From contig NZ_AP027368.1 of assembly GCF_030296015.1 (NCBI RefSeq), positions 2,914,001 to 2,978,000 on the forward strand: a stretch of DNA of 64,000 nt, read 5' to 3'. This DNA is from Ferrimonas sp. YFM. Its GTDB lineage: Bacteria > Pseudomonadota > Gammaproteobacteria > Enterobacterales > Shewanellaceae. Made by a program: the position numbers and the translations under genes. Numbering within the stretch: the stretch's first letter is position 1; each line of letters starts with the position of its first letter. Under the pieces are notes generated by a model that did no database searches, was not told where the DNA came from, and saw only the letters and a list, made by a program, of their open reading frames with translations. Shown here piece after piece: positions 56,940 through 64,000 of this stretch.

Positions 56940-57546
56940 CCCCCTGGGGCGGGTATTTATCCCGCCCTTATCACATCATGAAAAACAGATACGCAAATCT
57001 TTCTTCTGGGTAATATCAATTTTACTGATGCGAAACCACTTGCCACCTTTTGGAGTACCCAGCCACAGAGTCAGGCTAAGGATCATATGGCGTACAAGGG
57101 TCACAGAGCGATCACTCGACGCGGCGCCAACCAATCATCACTCAGATCACTGATAATCCGGATTTATATCAATGGATCCTATGATTATGATCCCTGCAGA
57201 TCGGTTCGGGTGACCCAGCCTGTCTCATCCGCTTGCGTGAAAAGCAAAACCTCATTCGAGAAACATCCCAAACACAGCCTTTTGGTGACCCAGCTCACCC
57301 TCACCCCCCACAGAGGGTGACAGCAATCACGCAATTCCAGCTCGAGTCGCCACCAAGTTTCAAGATCTTAGGTCACCCCGCAAATCAGTTTTTCTTATAA
57401 ACATCGAAAATAAGATCAATTTTTCTTTTAGTGGCCGCCGCCGTAACGTGAAGGTGAACCACTGCAACACCAACCAGATGTGAGCCAAGGAGCGCCATCA
57501 TGTTTTTTGTGACGCCACACCCACTTAGCCTTCGGAGAGGTAAACC
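56940..57546. other. Intergenic region before the FNT-CBS gene
   Basis: About 600 bases hold no supported gene, with lower GC than the flanks. A GGGCGGG/CCCGCCC hairpin (56946-56968) may be a weak terminator. An ATCAA half-site near 57415 is not a full FNR site. The promoter of the FNT gene should lie near the right end. Confidence 0.45.
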
Positions 57547-58953
57547 ATGTTGACCCCAGTTTCCCCTCTTCCGAAATCCGATCCGCTGATCAGCGCCGCC
57601 GAGCGCTTTGGTCAGGGCAAGCTGGCCAATGGCCGGGGGAAAACCTTTGCCCTGGCAATCATGGCCGGCCTGTACATCGGCATCGCCTTCACCTTCTACA
57701 TCACCGTGGTCACCGGTGCCGTGGACCAATCCTGGGGCCTGACCCGCCTGGCCGGTGGCCTGGTGTTCAGTCTGGGTTTGATCCTGGTGGTGCTGTGCGG
57801 TGCCGAGCTGTTCACCAGCACCGTGCTGACCGTGGTCCCCTGGGCCAATGGTCGGGTATCCACCGGCCAGATGCTTCGCCACTGGTCGCTGGTGTTTCTT
57901 GGCAATCTGACCGGCGCCCTGACCCTGGTAGGACTGCTGATGCTGGCCAACCAGGGCGATCTCTACGGCGGCCAGTGGGGTCTGTCGGTGATGAACCTGG
58001 CCCAGCACAAGCTGGAGCACAGCTTTATGCAGGCGGTTGCCCTGGGGATCCTGTGTAACCTGCTGGTGTGTCTTGGGGTCTGGATGAGCTTCAGCACCAA
58101 GGATCCCCTGGGCAAGGCCCTGCTGTTGATGCTGCCTGTGGCCATGTTCGTCAGCACCGGCTTTGAACACAGCATTGCCAACCTGTTCCTGGTGCCCCTG
58201 GGCATCGCCATCCGCCACAGCCAGGAGGCGGTCGACTGGCTGCGCCTGGGCCTGGACCCCAGCCACTTTGCCCATTTGACCCTGGCGAACTTTCTCAAGA
58301 ACAACCTGCTGCCCGTCACCCTGGGCAACATCATCGGCGGCGCCGCCATGGTGGGCCTGGCCCACTGGTGGATTCACGGCCGCACCCAGACTCAATCCGA
58401 TTCCGTCCCTGCTCAAGGAGAGAAGATCATGACCAACACCAAACTGACCGCCGGCACCCTGTGTCACACCCTGCCCCTGACCATCAGCCCCGACACCCCG
58501 GTCACCCAGGCGGCCCAACAGCTGCTGCGCCGAGGCTGCGGCGCGGCCCTGGTCGTCGAGAACGACAAGCCACTGGGCTTTGTGGACGACCAGGACCTGC
58601 TGCGCGCCTACTACCTGACCGAGTTTGAGGACACCGAACTGATGCCGGTGAGCAAGGTGATGCAACCCATCCGCTTCAGCTGCGATGTTGGCGAGCCCCT
58701 GACCCGACTGGCTTGCAGCCTGGCGGTGGATGAAAAGACGCTGTATCCGGTCAGCGACGCGGGCTATCTCACCAGCTTCAACCTGGACAACCTGGAGCAG
58801 CGGGCCATGAATGCCATTCCCCAGGGCAGCCAACTGGTTGTGGTCACCCGGGACGGGCGTCTGGCGGGTGTAATCGAGCGCCGAGGCGTACTGGCGGCAC
58901 TCACCGATGAGCCCTGGCAGCAAGCGCCCCAGGAAACCGCCGAAGTCGCCTAA
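57547..58953 (+). CDS. Formate/nitrite transporter family channel fused to CBS domains
   Basis: The 468-residue product joins an FNT channel (about 1-280, six helices, FGQGKLANGRGKTFALAIMAG, the ELFTSTVL and GFEHSIANLF motifs) to two CBS domains (about 300-460, PDTPVTQAAQQLLRRG and SKVMQPIRF). FNT proteins move formate, nitrite or hydrosulfide across the inner membrane; CBS pairs often sense adenine nucleotides. Standard FocA is about 285 residues, so the extra half is unusual. At the junction, ATG 58429 is preceded by AAGGAG (58415-58420), which could start a separate CBS protein. Confidence 0.85.
   Translation: MLTPVSPLPKSDPLISAAERFGQGKLANGRGKTFALAIMAGLYIGIAFTFYITVVTGAVDQSWGLTRLAGGLVFSLGLILVVLCGAELFTSTVLTVVPWANGRVSTGQMLRHWSLVFLGNLTGALTLVGLLMLANQGDLYGGQWGLSVMNLAQHKLEHSFMQAVALGILCNLLVCLGVWMSFSTKDPLGKALLLMLPVAMFVSTGFEHSIANLFLVPLGIAIRHSQEAVDWLRLGLDPSHFAHLTLANFLKNNLLPVTLGNIIGGAAMVGLAHWWIHGRTQTQSDSVPAQGEKIMTNTKLTAGTLCHTLPLTISPDTPVTQAAQQLLRRGCGAALVVENDKPLGFVDDQDLLRAYYLTEFEDTELMPVSKVMQPIRFSCDVGEPLTRLACSLAVDEKTLYPVSDAGYLTSFNLDNLEQRAMNAIPQGSQLVVVTRDGRLAGVIERRGVLAALTDEPWQQAPQETAEVA
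58415..58431 (+). promoter_or_regulatory. Internal ribosome binding site and ATG in the FNT-CBS gene
   Basis: AAGGAG lies eight bases before an in-frame ATG at residue 295, exactly between the FNT and CBS parts. It could yield a free CBS protein of about 174 residues, or be a remnant of two fused genes. Confidence 0.5.
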
Positions 58954-59243
58954 GCCTTCAGCCATGGGCCGGGAGCCCTTGCTCCTGGCCCTTGGGTCAT
59001 TACCGATAGCGCCAACGGAAGCAAAGGCCCCAAATATTCACCGCCCTCACCTTGACCCCAAGCCCCTTCTCGGTTTGGCAGCCCTCAGCTGACACCACCC
59101 CTAACTTAGGGCTGGCCACCAATTTCCTCCCCCTCAGGCCGAAAATCTGAACTATCTTTTTAGCCTGACCTACGCCTATCCACGGCCGGGCAAGGATGCC
59201 TCTCAAAACCAGGATGGTCGTCCCCTACAGGAAACCAGAACCG

Positions 59244-60419
59244 ATGCCCGACAGTTCGTTGAAAGTGATCCACGTAGTACGGCAGTTTCATCCCGGCGTC
59301 GGCGGACTGGAAAAGTTCGTCCAGGCCCTGGTGGAGGCGCAGCGGGAAGCGGGCATCGATGCGTCCGTGGTGACCCTCAACCGCCTGTTTCACCAACCCC
59401 GGGCCCAGATTCTGCCGGCCACAGACACCGTCGAAGGGATCCCCATCCGCCGCCTCAACTACGTGGGCAGCTACAAATACCCCGTAGCCCCAGGCGTACT
59501 GCGCGCCATCGCGCCTGCAGATCTGGTGCATGTTCATGGCATCGACTTCTTTTTTGATTTCCTGGCACTGAGCCGCTCTGTGCACCGCAAGCCCTTGGTG
59601 GCCAGCACCCATGGTGGCTTCTTCCACACCCAGTTTGCCGCACGACTGAAACGCGCCTATTTTCGCTCCATCACCCAACTCAGCTGCAAGGCGTACCGCC
59701 ACATTCTGGCCATCAGTCAGGGAGACCATGACACCTTCTCCCAGATCTGCCAGCCGCCAAAACTGAAACTGGTGGAGAACGGCGCCGACATCGACAAATT
59801 TCGCGGCGGAGGCAGCCGCGTCCCCACCCGGGGGCTGATCTTCATCGGACGTTTCTCCGACAACAAACGCCTGGACAAGCTGCTGACCGCCTTTGCCTGC
59901 CTGGCCAAGCTGGACGAGGCTTACCATCTGGACATCGCCGGACGCGACTGGGACAACAACCTGGTGAGACTCAGGCGCCAGATAGACAGCCTGGGGCTGC
60001 AGCAGCGGGTCAAGCTGCACCTGGGGCTGTCCGATGATCAGCTCACCAGCCTGACCGGCCACAACTCCTTTGTGGTCAGTGCTTCCGAGTACGAAGGCTT
60101 TGGCCAGACCCTGCTGGAGGGCATGGCAGCCGGCCTGTTCCCCCTGGCCTCCCCCATCCCCAGCTTCCAGCGGGTGGTGGACGCCACCGGGGTGGGGCAG
60201 TGCCTGAGTTTTGATGACCCCGAGCTTTGGGCCCTGAAGACCCATGAGCAGGTCAATCAGGTTCTGCAGGAGTACGCCGCCCACCGGCGCCAGGCGGTGC
60301 GTGCCTGTGGGGCCTTCTCCTTCGAACAGTGCAGCCACACCATGATTCAGATCTACAAAGAGATGCTGGGCGGCAAGGAGCCGCCTCTGGATACACAAGC
60401 GATGGAGCGACCCAGATAA
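59244..60419 (+). CDS. Glycosyltransferase family 4 protein
   Basis: The start is set at ATG 59244 (MPDSSLKVIHVVRQF), as the upstream ATG at 59196 adds a leader foreign to the family. The 391-residue product has the GT-B fold: N-terminal HPGVGGLEKFVQALVE, a VHVHGIDFFFDF segment, and the donor-site pattern SASEYEGFGQTLLEGMAAG (about 288-306) with the E-x7-E of GT4 enzymes. It probably transfers a sugar from a nucleotide donor onto a cell-surface glycan or lipid. It heads a four-gene operon. Confidence 0.85.
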   Translation: MPDSSLKVIHVVRQFHPGVGGLEKFVQALVEAQREAGIDASVVTLNRLFHQPRAQILPATDTVEGIPIRRLNYVGSYKYPVAPGVLRAIAPADLVHVHGIDFFFDFLALSRSVHRKPLVASTHGGFFHTQFAARLKRAYFRSITQLSCKAYRHILAISQGDHDTFSQICQPPKLKLVENGADIDKFRGGGSRVPTRGLIFIGRFSDNKRLDKLLTAFACLAKLDEAYHLDIAGRDWDNNLVRLRRQIDSLGLQQRVKLHLGLSDDQLTSLTGHNSFVVSASEYEGFGQTLLEGMAAGLFPLASPIPSFQRVVDATGVGQCLSFDDPELWALKTHEQVNQVLQEYAAHRRQAVRACGAFSFEQCSHTMIQIYKEMLGGKEPPLDTQAMERPR

Positions 60420-60452
60420 CTCGCCCCAGGGGCACATCAAGAGGAAGTCGCC

Positions 60453-61382
60453 ATGCCACAACAGGTGCTGGTCACCGGCGGAGCCGGTTACATTGGAGCC
60501 ATACTGGTCCCCAAGCTGCTGGAGCGGGGAGACAACGTCACCATCATCGACAAGCTGCTGTGGGGCATTGGCCCTCTGCTCTCCATCATGGGCCACCCCA
60601 ACCTGCGGGTGTTTCATGCCGATGCCAGGGATCCGGCGCAGCTGATGCCTCTGGTGGATGAAGCGGACGTCATCGTCAACCTGGCGGCCATCGTCGGCTA
60701 CCCCGCCTGTCAGCACCACCCCACCACGGCGAAGGAGACCAATGTGGGGATCATTGAAGCCATCGCCGGCCGCATGCGCCCGTCGCAGAAACTGATTCAG
60801 GCCTCCACCGGTTCCACCTACGGTGCCGTGGCCGGGGTGTGCACCGAAGAGACCCCCATCAATCCCTTGACCTTGTACGGCGAAACCAAGGCGGAAGCGG
60901 AGCAGCACGCGCTGAAGGTGGGCGGGGTTCCCCTGAGGTTTGCCACCGTCTTCGGGGTCTCTCCCCGGATGCGCCTGGATCTTCTGGTCAATGACATCGT
61001 CCACCAGGTGGTGCACAACCGCACCTTCGTCATGTATGAAGGTCACGCCCGGCGCACCTTCATCCACGCGGTGGACGCCGCCGCCAGCATCCTGTTTGCC
61101 ATGGACCACTATGACCAGATGGGCGGGCAACCCTTCAATGTGGGCGATGAGGCGCTGAACTACACCAAGCTGGAGGTGGCTCAACGCATCCAGGCCCAAT
61201 ACGACTACTACCTGCACTGCGCCGAGTTTGGCGAGGACCTGGACAAGCGCGACTACGCGGTCAGCTACCAGCGAATCAAGACCCTGGGGTTTGGCGCCAG
61301 CGTCACTCTGGATCAGGGCATTGCCGAGTTGCTCAAGGTCTGCCCTCTGATGAAACCCTTCTCCATCTACCGGAACTTTTAA
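60453..61382 (+). CDS. NAD-dependent epimerase/dehydratase
   Basis: The 309-residue product is an extended SDR: cofactor motif VTGGAGYIGAIL (about 7-18), DADVIVNLAAIVGYP, and the active site with Ser/Thr and YGETK (about 145-149). GalE- or RmlB-like enzymes act on nucleotide sugars; which reaction applies is unclear. It lies 33 bases after the glycosyltransferase gene and 32 before the aminotransferase gene. Confidence 0.85.
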   Translation: MPQQVLVTGGAGYIGAILVPKLLERGDNVTIIDKLLWGIGPLLSIMGHPNLRVFHADARDPAQLMPLVDEADVIVNLAAIVGYPACQHHPTTAKETNVGIIEAIAGRMRPSQKLIQASTGSTYGAVAGVCTEETPINPLTLYGETKAEAEQHALKVGGVPLRFATVFGVSPRMRLDLLVNDIVHQVVHNRTFVMYEGHARRTFIHAVDAAASILFAMDHYDQMGGQPFNVGDEALNYTKLEVAQRIQAQYDYYLHCAEFGEDLDKRDYAVSYQRIKTLGFGASVTLDQGIAELLKVCPLMKPFSIYRNF

Positions 61383-61414
61383 ACGATGATCAACCAACCT
61401 TCAGGAGAGTGCCG

Positions 61415-62533
61415 ATGAACCCACCCATCCCCTGGTCCCGCCCGGAAGTGGGCGACGAGGACCTAAAGGCGATCATAGGGGCCTTCGATGATGACTGGCT
61501 GACCATGGGCCCGAGGGCGGGCCAGTTTGAGAAGGCGATGGCCAAGCGCCTGGCCCGCCGCCACGCCATCGCCGTCAGCAGCGGCTCTGTCGCCCTGGAC
61601 ATCGCCCTGCGCACCCTGGGGGTGACGCCTGGAGATGAAGTGATCGTCCCTGCCATCACCTACTTCGCCACCGCCGCAGCGGTTTCCCGGGTTGGGGCCA
61701 CCCCGGTGTTTGTGGACGTCTGCCCGGACAATCTGAACCTGGATCCTCATGCCCTTGGCGCGGCGCTCTCCCCCAGGACCCGGGGGATTGTCTACATCGA
61801 CTACGGTGGGCTGCCCGCCAACTTCCAGGCCCTCAACGAGTTGGCCCGGCAACACGAGCTGTTTCTGCTTCACGACGCCGCCCACTCCCTGGGTGGGCTT
61901 TATCGTGGCGAGCCCCTGGGCAGTCAGGCCAGCATCGCCACCATGAGTTTCCATATGGCCAAGGTGATGACCTGCGTCGAAGGCGGGATGATCTTTACCG
62001 ACGACGACGAGCTGGCCCACACCTTGAGGCTGTACCGCAATCAGGGGGAGTCAGACAAGTACATCCACAGCAAGCTGGGTTACAACGCCCGCATGACCGA
62101 CATCTCTGCGGCCATCGGCCTGAATCAGCTGACACAGCTGGACAGGTACCTGGCCGGACGCAGGCGGGTCTGTCAGTCCTACGATCACCATTTCCAGCAG
62201 CTGGGCATCGAGATCCTCAGCAATCCTGAGCCCGACACCCTGGCCGCCCCCTTCCTCTATGCCATCCAACTGGATGAACGGGATCAGGTGGCCGCCGGCC
62301 TCAAGGAGCAGGGAATCGATACCCGCATCTGTTACCCCATGCCCCTCTACCGGCAACCTGTGTATCTGGACGGGGAAGCGCCCAGCCGCCACCTGCCCTG
62401 TCCGGTATCTGAGCGGGTCAGCAAACGCATCCTCAACCTGCCGCTGTTTCCCAGCATGAGTGACGAGGAGATAGAGCGGGTGGTCCAGAACGTGGATATG
62501 CTCAACCAGGGGCCTCTTGTCAGCGGATTGTGA
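61415..62533 (+). CDS. DegT/DnrJ/EryC1 family sugar aminotransferase
   Basis: The start at ATG 61415 has AGGAG at seven bases, two codons inside the GTG frame. The 372-residue product is a PLP-dependent aminotransferase of nucleotide sugars: AVSSGSVALDIALRTLG, IVPAITYFATAAAV, HDAAHSLGG, and SFHMAKVMTCVEGG with the PLP Lys. It would add an amino group to a keto-sugar made by the epimerase/dehydratase. It is the third gene of the operon. Confidence 0.88.
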   Translation: MNPPIPWSRPEVGDEDLKAIIGAFDDDWLTMGPRAGQFEKAMAKRLARRHAIAVSSGSVALDIALRTLGVTPGDEVIVPAITYFATAAAVSRVGATPVFVDVCPDNLNLDPHALGAALSPRTRGIVYIDYGGLPANFQALNELARQHELFLLHDAAHSLGGLYRGEPLGSQASIATMSFHMAKVMTCVEGGMIFTDDDELAHTLRLYRNQGESDKYIHSKLGYNARMTDISAAIGLNQLTQLDRYLAGRRRVCQSYDHHFQQLGIEILSNPEPDTLAAPFLYAIQLDERDQVAAGLKEQGIDTRICYPMPLYRQPVYLDGEAPSRHLPCPVSERVSKRILNLPLFPSMSDEEIERVVQNVDMLNQGPLVSGL

Positions 62534-62572
62534 CCCGCTATGCTGTTCCTCTAACGCAGAGGGAGAGTGACC

Positions 62573-63664
62573 ATGGATAGGATAGACACCCTGGTGGTGG
62601 GCGCCGGGGTGATAGGATTAGCCTGCGCCCGGGCCCTGGCCTCTCGGGGCACCGAGGTGTTGCTGCTGGAGCAGGAGCCCGCCATCGGCACCGGCATCAG
62701 CAGCCGCAATAGCGAGGTAATTCATGCCGGCCTCTACTACCCCAGTCAGTGGCACAAGACCCGCCTCTGCGTACGGGGCCGCGCCCTGCTCTACCCCTTT
62801 CTGGAACAGGCTGGCGTGCCCTACCGCCGCTGCGGCAAGCTGGTGGTGGCCACCAGCGATGCCCAGCTGTCACAGCTGCAGCAACTGGCCAATCAGGCCG
62901 AGGCCAACGGCGTCGGCGGAATCAGCCTGCTCAGTGAAGCCGAGGCCCGGCTCCTGGAACCCCAGCTCAGCTGTCGCGGCGCCCTGCTGAGCCGCGAGTC
63001 CGGCATCCTGGACAGCCATCAACTGATGCTGGCCCTGCAGGGGGACGCCCAACACCAGGGCGCCCTGCTGGCACTCCATTGTCGGGTGCATGCCATCCAT
63101 CCCGGACAGGCCGGGCTAACCGTTACCACCAGCCAGGGCGATATCCTGTGCCGGAAGCTGGTGTTGGCGGCCGGGCTGGCCACCCCGGCCCTGATTGGCT
63201 GCATCAAGGGTTTCAATCAGGCCCTGCCCCGCCAATATCTGGCCAAGGGCAACTACTACAAGCTCAGTGGCGACGCGCCATTCAGTCATCTCATCTACCC
63301 CCTGCCCGAACCCGGCGGCCTGGGCATTCACCTGACCCTGGATCTGGCCGGTAACGCCCGATTTGGCCCGGATGTGCAGTGGTGCGACGCTGTGAATTAT
63401 GAGGTGACCCCGGGACTGGAAGAGACGTTCAAGCGGGCGGTTGGCCGTTATTGGCCACAGGTGGAAGGGCGCACCCTGACGGCGGATTACGCCGGTGTGC
63501 GACCCAAGCTGTCCGGCCCGGGAGAGCCGGGTGTCGATTTTGCCCTGCTCGGGCCTCGGGAGCTGGGGCTAAGAGGCGTCGTCGCCCTGGCAGGCATAGA
63601 GTCACCCGGGCTGACCGCCTCTTTGGCCCTGGCCGAATGGGTGGCCGATCAGTTGCAGGACTAG
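62573..63664 (+). CDS. FAD-dependent oxidoreductase (LhgO-like, DAO family)
   Basis: The start at ATG 62573 has GGGAG upstream. The 363-residue product is a D-amino-acid-oxidase-type flavoprotein: FAD motif VVGAGVIGLACARALASRG (about 6-24), GTGISSRNSEVIHAGLYYP as in L-2-hydroxyglutarate oxidases, and the C-terminal SPGLTASLALAEWV. It probably oxidises a hydroxy acid and feeds electrons to quinone. Its link to the sugar genes is only by position (39-base gap). The stop overlaps the stop of the convergent gene in the word CTAG. Confidence 0.85.
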   Translation: MDRIDTLVVGAGVIGLACARALASRGTEVLLLEQEPAIGTGISSRNSEVIHAGLYYPSQWHKTRLCVRGRALLYPFLEQAGVPYRRCGKLVVATSDAQLSQLQQLANQAEANGVGGISLLSEAEARLLEPQLSCRGALLSRESGILDSHQLMLALQGDAQHQGALLALHCRVHAIHPGQAGLTVTTSQGDILCRKLVLAAGLATPALIGCIKGFNQALPRQYLAKGNYYKLSGDAPFSHLIYPLPEPGGLGIHLTLDLAGNARFGPDVQWCDAVNYEVTPGLEETFKRAVGRYWPQVEGRTLTADYAGVRPKLSGPGEPGVDFALLGPRELGLRGVVALAGIESPGLTASLALAEWVADQLQD

Positions 63665-63999
63665 ACCAGAGAGCAGAGCAGGCGGAACTGATAATACTGG
63701 TCGAAGCGGCCCAGGTAGGCGACCTTGGCCCGCTCCCCGTCAATCTCGAAGATGCGCTCATCCCCCACCTTAAAGTGGATGCGCCGGCCCGCCAGCCGGG
63801 TCTCGATGCGATCCTCGAGCTCACCCAGCACCGAGAAGGTGATGCCGTCGCCACAGAGGGAGGCGCCCTTGTTCAGGGGCAGCACAAAATCGGGAAGCGT
63901 ATTGATGTGGGACAGGCGCTCGCGCTCGGCCAGCCACAGGAAATTGCTTTCGATGGCGTCGGAGTAGTAGCTGATCTGCCCCAGATCTGAGATCAGACT
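63661..63999 (-). CDS. Hypothetical protein, 5' end beyond the window
   Basis: The minus-strand frame is open from the window edge to the TAG at 63661-63663, giving 112 residues. The visible part has an acidic, aromatic sequence (LPDFVLPLNKGASLCGDG, then GELEDRIETRLAGRRIHF, ending in YYQFRLLCSLV). No family is recognised. Codon use fits the core genome, and the convergent CTAG overlap supports a real gene. Confidence 0.65.
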   Translation of the reverse strand, partial: SLISDLGQISYYSDAIESNFLWLAERERLSHINTLPDFVLPLNKGASLCGDGITFSVLGELEDRIETRLAGRRIHFKVGDERIFEIDGERAKVAYLGRFDQYYQFRLLCSLV

Positions 64000-64000
64000 C

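Noticed and set aside
57398-57420. An FNR box before the FNT gene
   Set aside because: Only one half-site, ATCAA, is seen. The partner position reads GAAAA instead of TTGAT.
59160-61397. A 745-codon open frame on the minus strand
   Set aside because: It is antisense to the glycosyltransferase and epimerase genes, which show clear family motifs. Its product has no recognisable domain.

Overview
The window is a piece of a gammaproteobacterial chromosome, most likely from the Alteromonadales and perhaps Ferrimonas or a close relative of Shewanella. I infer this from moderately GC-rich coding sequence, secreted nucleases with GlyGly-CTERM tails, a pentaheme nitrite reductase, an FNT channel and the order gmhB - 16S - tRNA-Ile - tRNA-Ala - 23S - 5S - tRNA-Asp, which matches the rrnH region of E. 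coli. The species was not tested against any database.

Layout. 1-2 kb: the end of an ABC-2 permease gene and a ribokinase gene. 2.7-11.6 kb: a co-directional block encoding a porin, a large ExeM/NucH-type extracellular nuclease, a second secreted nuclease with an endonuclease I domain and two tandem lamin-tail domains, and a lipoprotein 5'-nucleotidase. Together these could cut extracellular DNA, dephosphorylate nucleotides and import the products. 11.7-13.3 kb: yoaH, four copies of a palindromic repeat, and debris derived from the end of a tRNA-Asp gene. 13.2-19.1 kb: a complete rRNA operon on the minus strand with tandem promoters and boxA elements. 19.1-31.1 kb: gmhB, LysR and LuxR regulators, an ornithine cyclodeaminase-like gene overlapping a pepP-like gene, a Fur/CRP-marked siderophore receptor with a PepSY-flavodoxin-reductase fusion, the ribosome assembly GTPase gene ylqF, a DUF2164 gene, a VOC gene, and tRNA-Ser with a duplicated 3' end.

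31.4-46.7 kb is an accessory region. It begins with an alcohol dehydrogenase and an SDR gene. A chromosomal integron follows: intI with an upstream LexA box, an attI region with direct repeats, ten minus-strand gene cassettes and their attC sites. Mobile elements target its recombination points. Two 1509-bp IS110-family (IS1111-type) elements sit exactly at attC core sites, a group II intron splits the attI/first-cassette junction, an IS3-family element sits inside an attC, and an IS630-family element cuts off the far end of the array.

47-64 kb: a lipoprotein-type NrfA nitrite reductase gene, two small genes, the biotin locus (bioA divergent from bioBFCD), an alpha/beta-hydrolase gene whose product has Asn where the nucleophile Ser is expected, a small conserved-looking gene, an FNT channel fused to CBS domains with an internal start signal, and an operon for a glycosyltransferase, an epimerase, a DegT-type aminotransferase and an FAD oxidoreductase. 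A truncated minus-strand gene runs off the end.

The strongest leads are the integron with its core-site-targeting parasites, including a possible guide-RNA region in the IS1111 elements, and the extracellular DNA-use block. All functional calls come from reading motifs and recalled family knowledge; no search was run.
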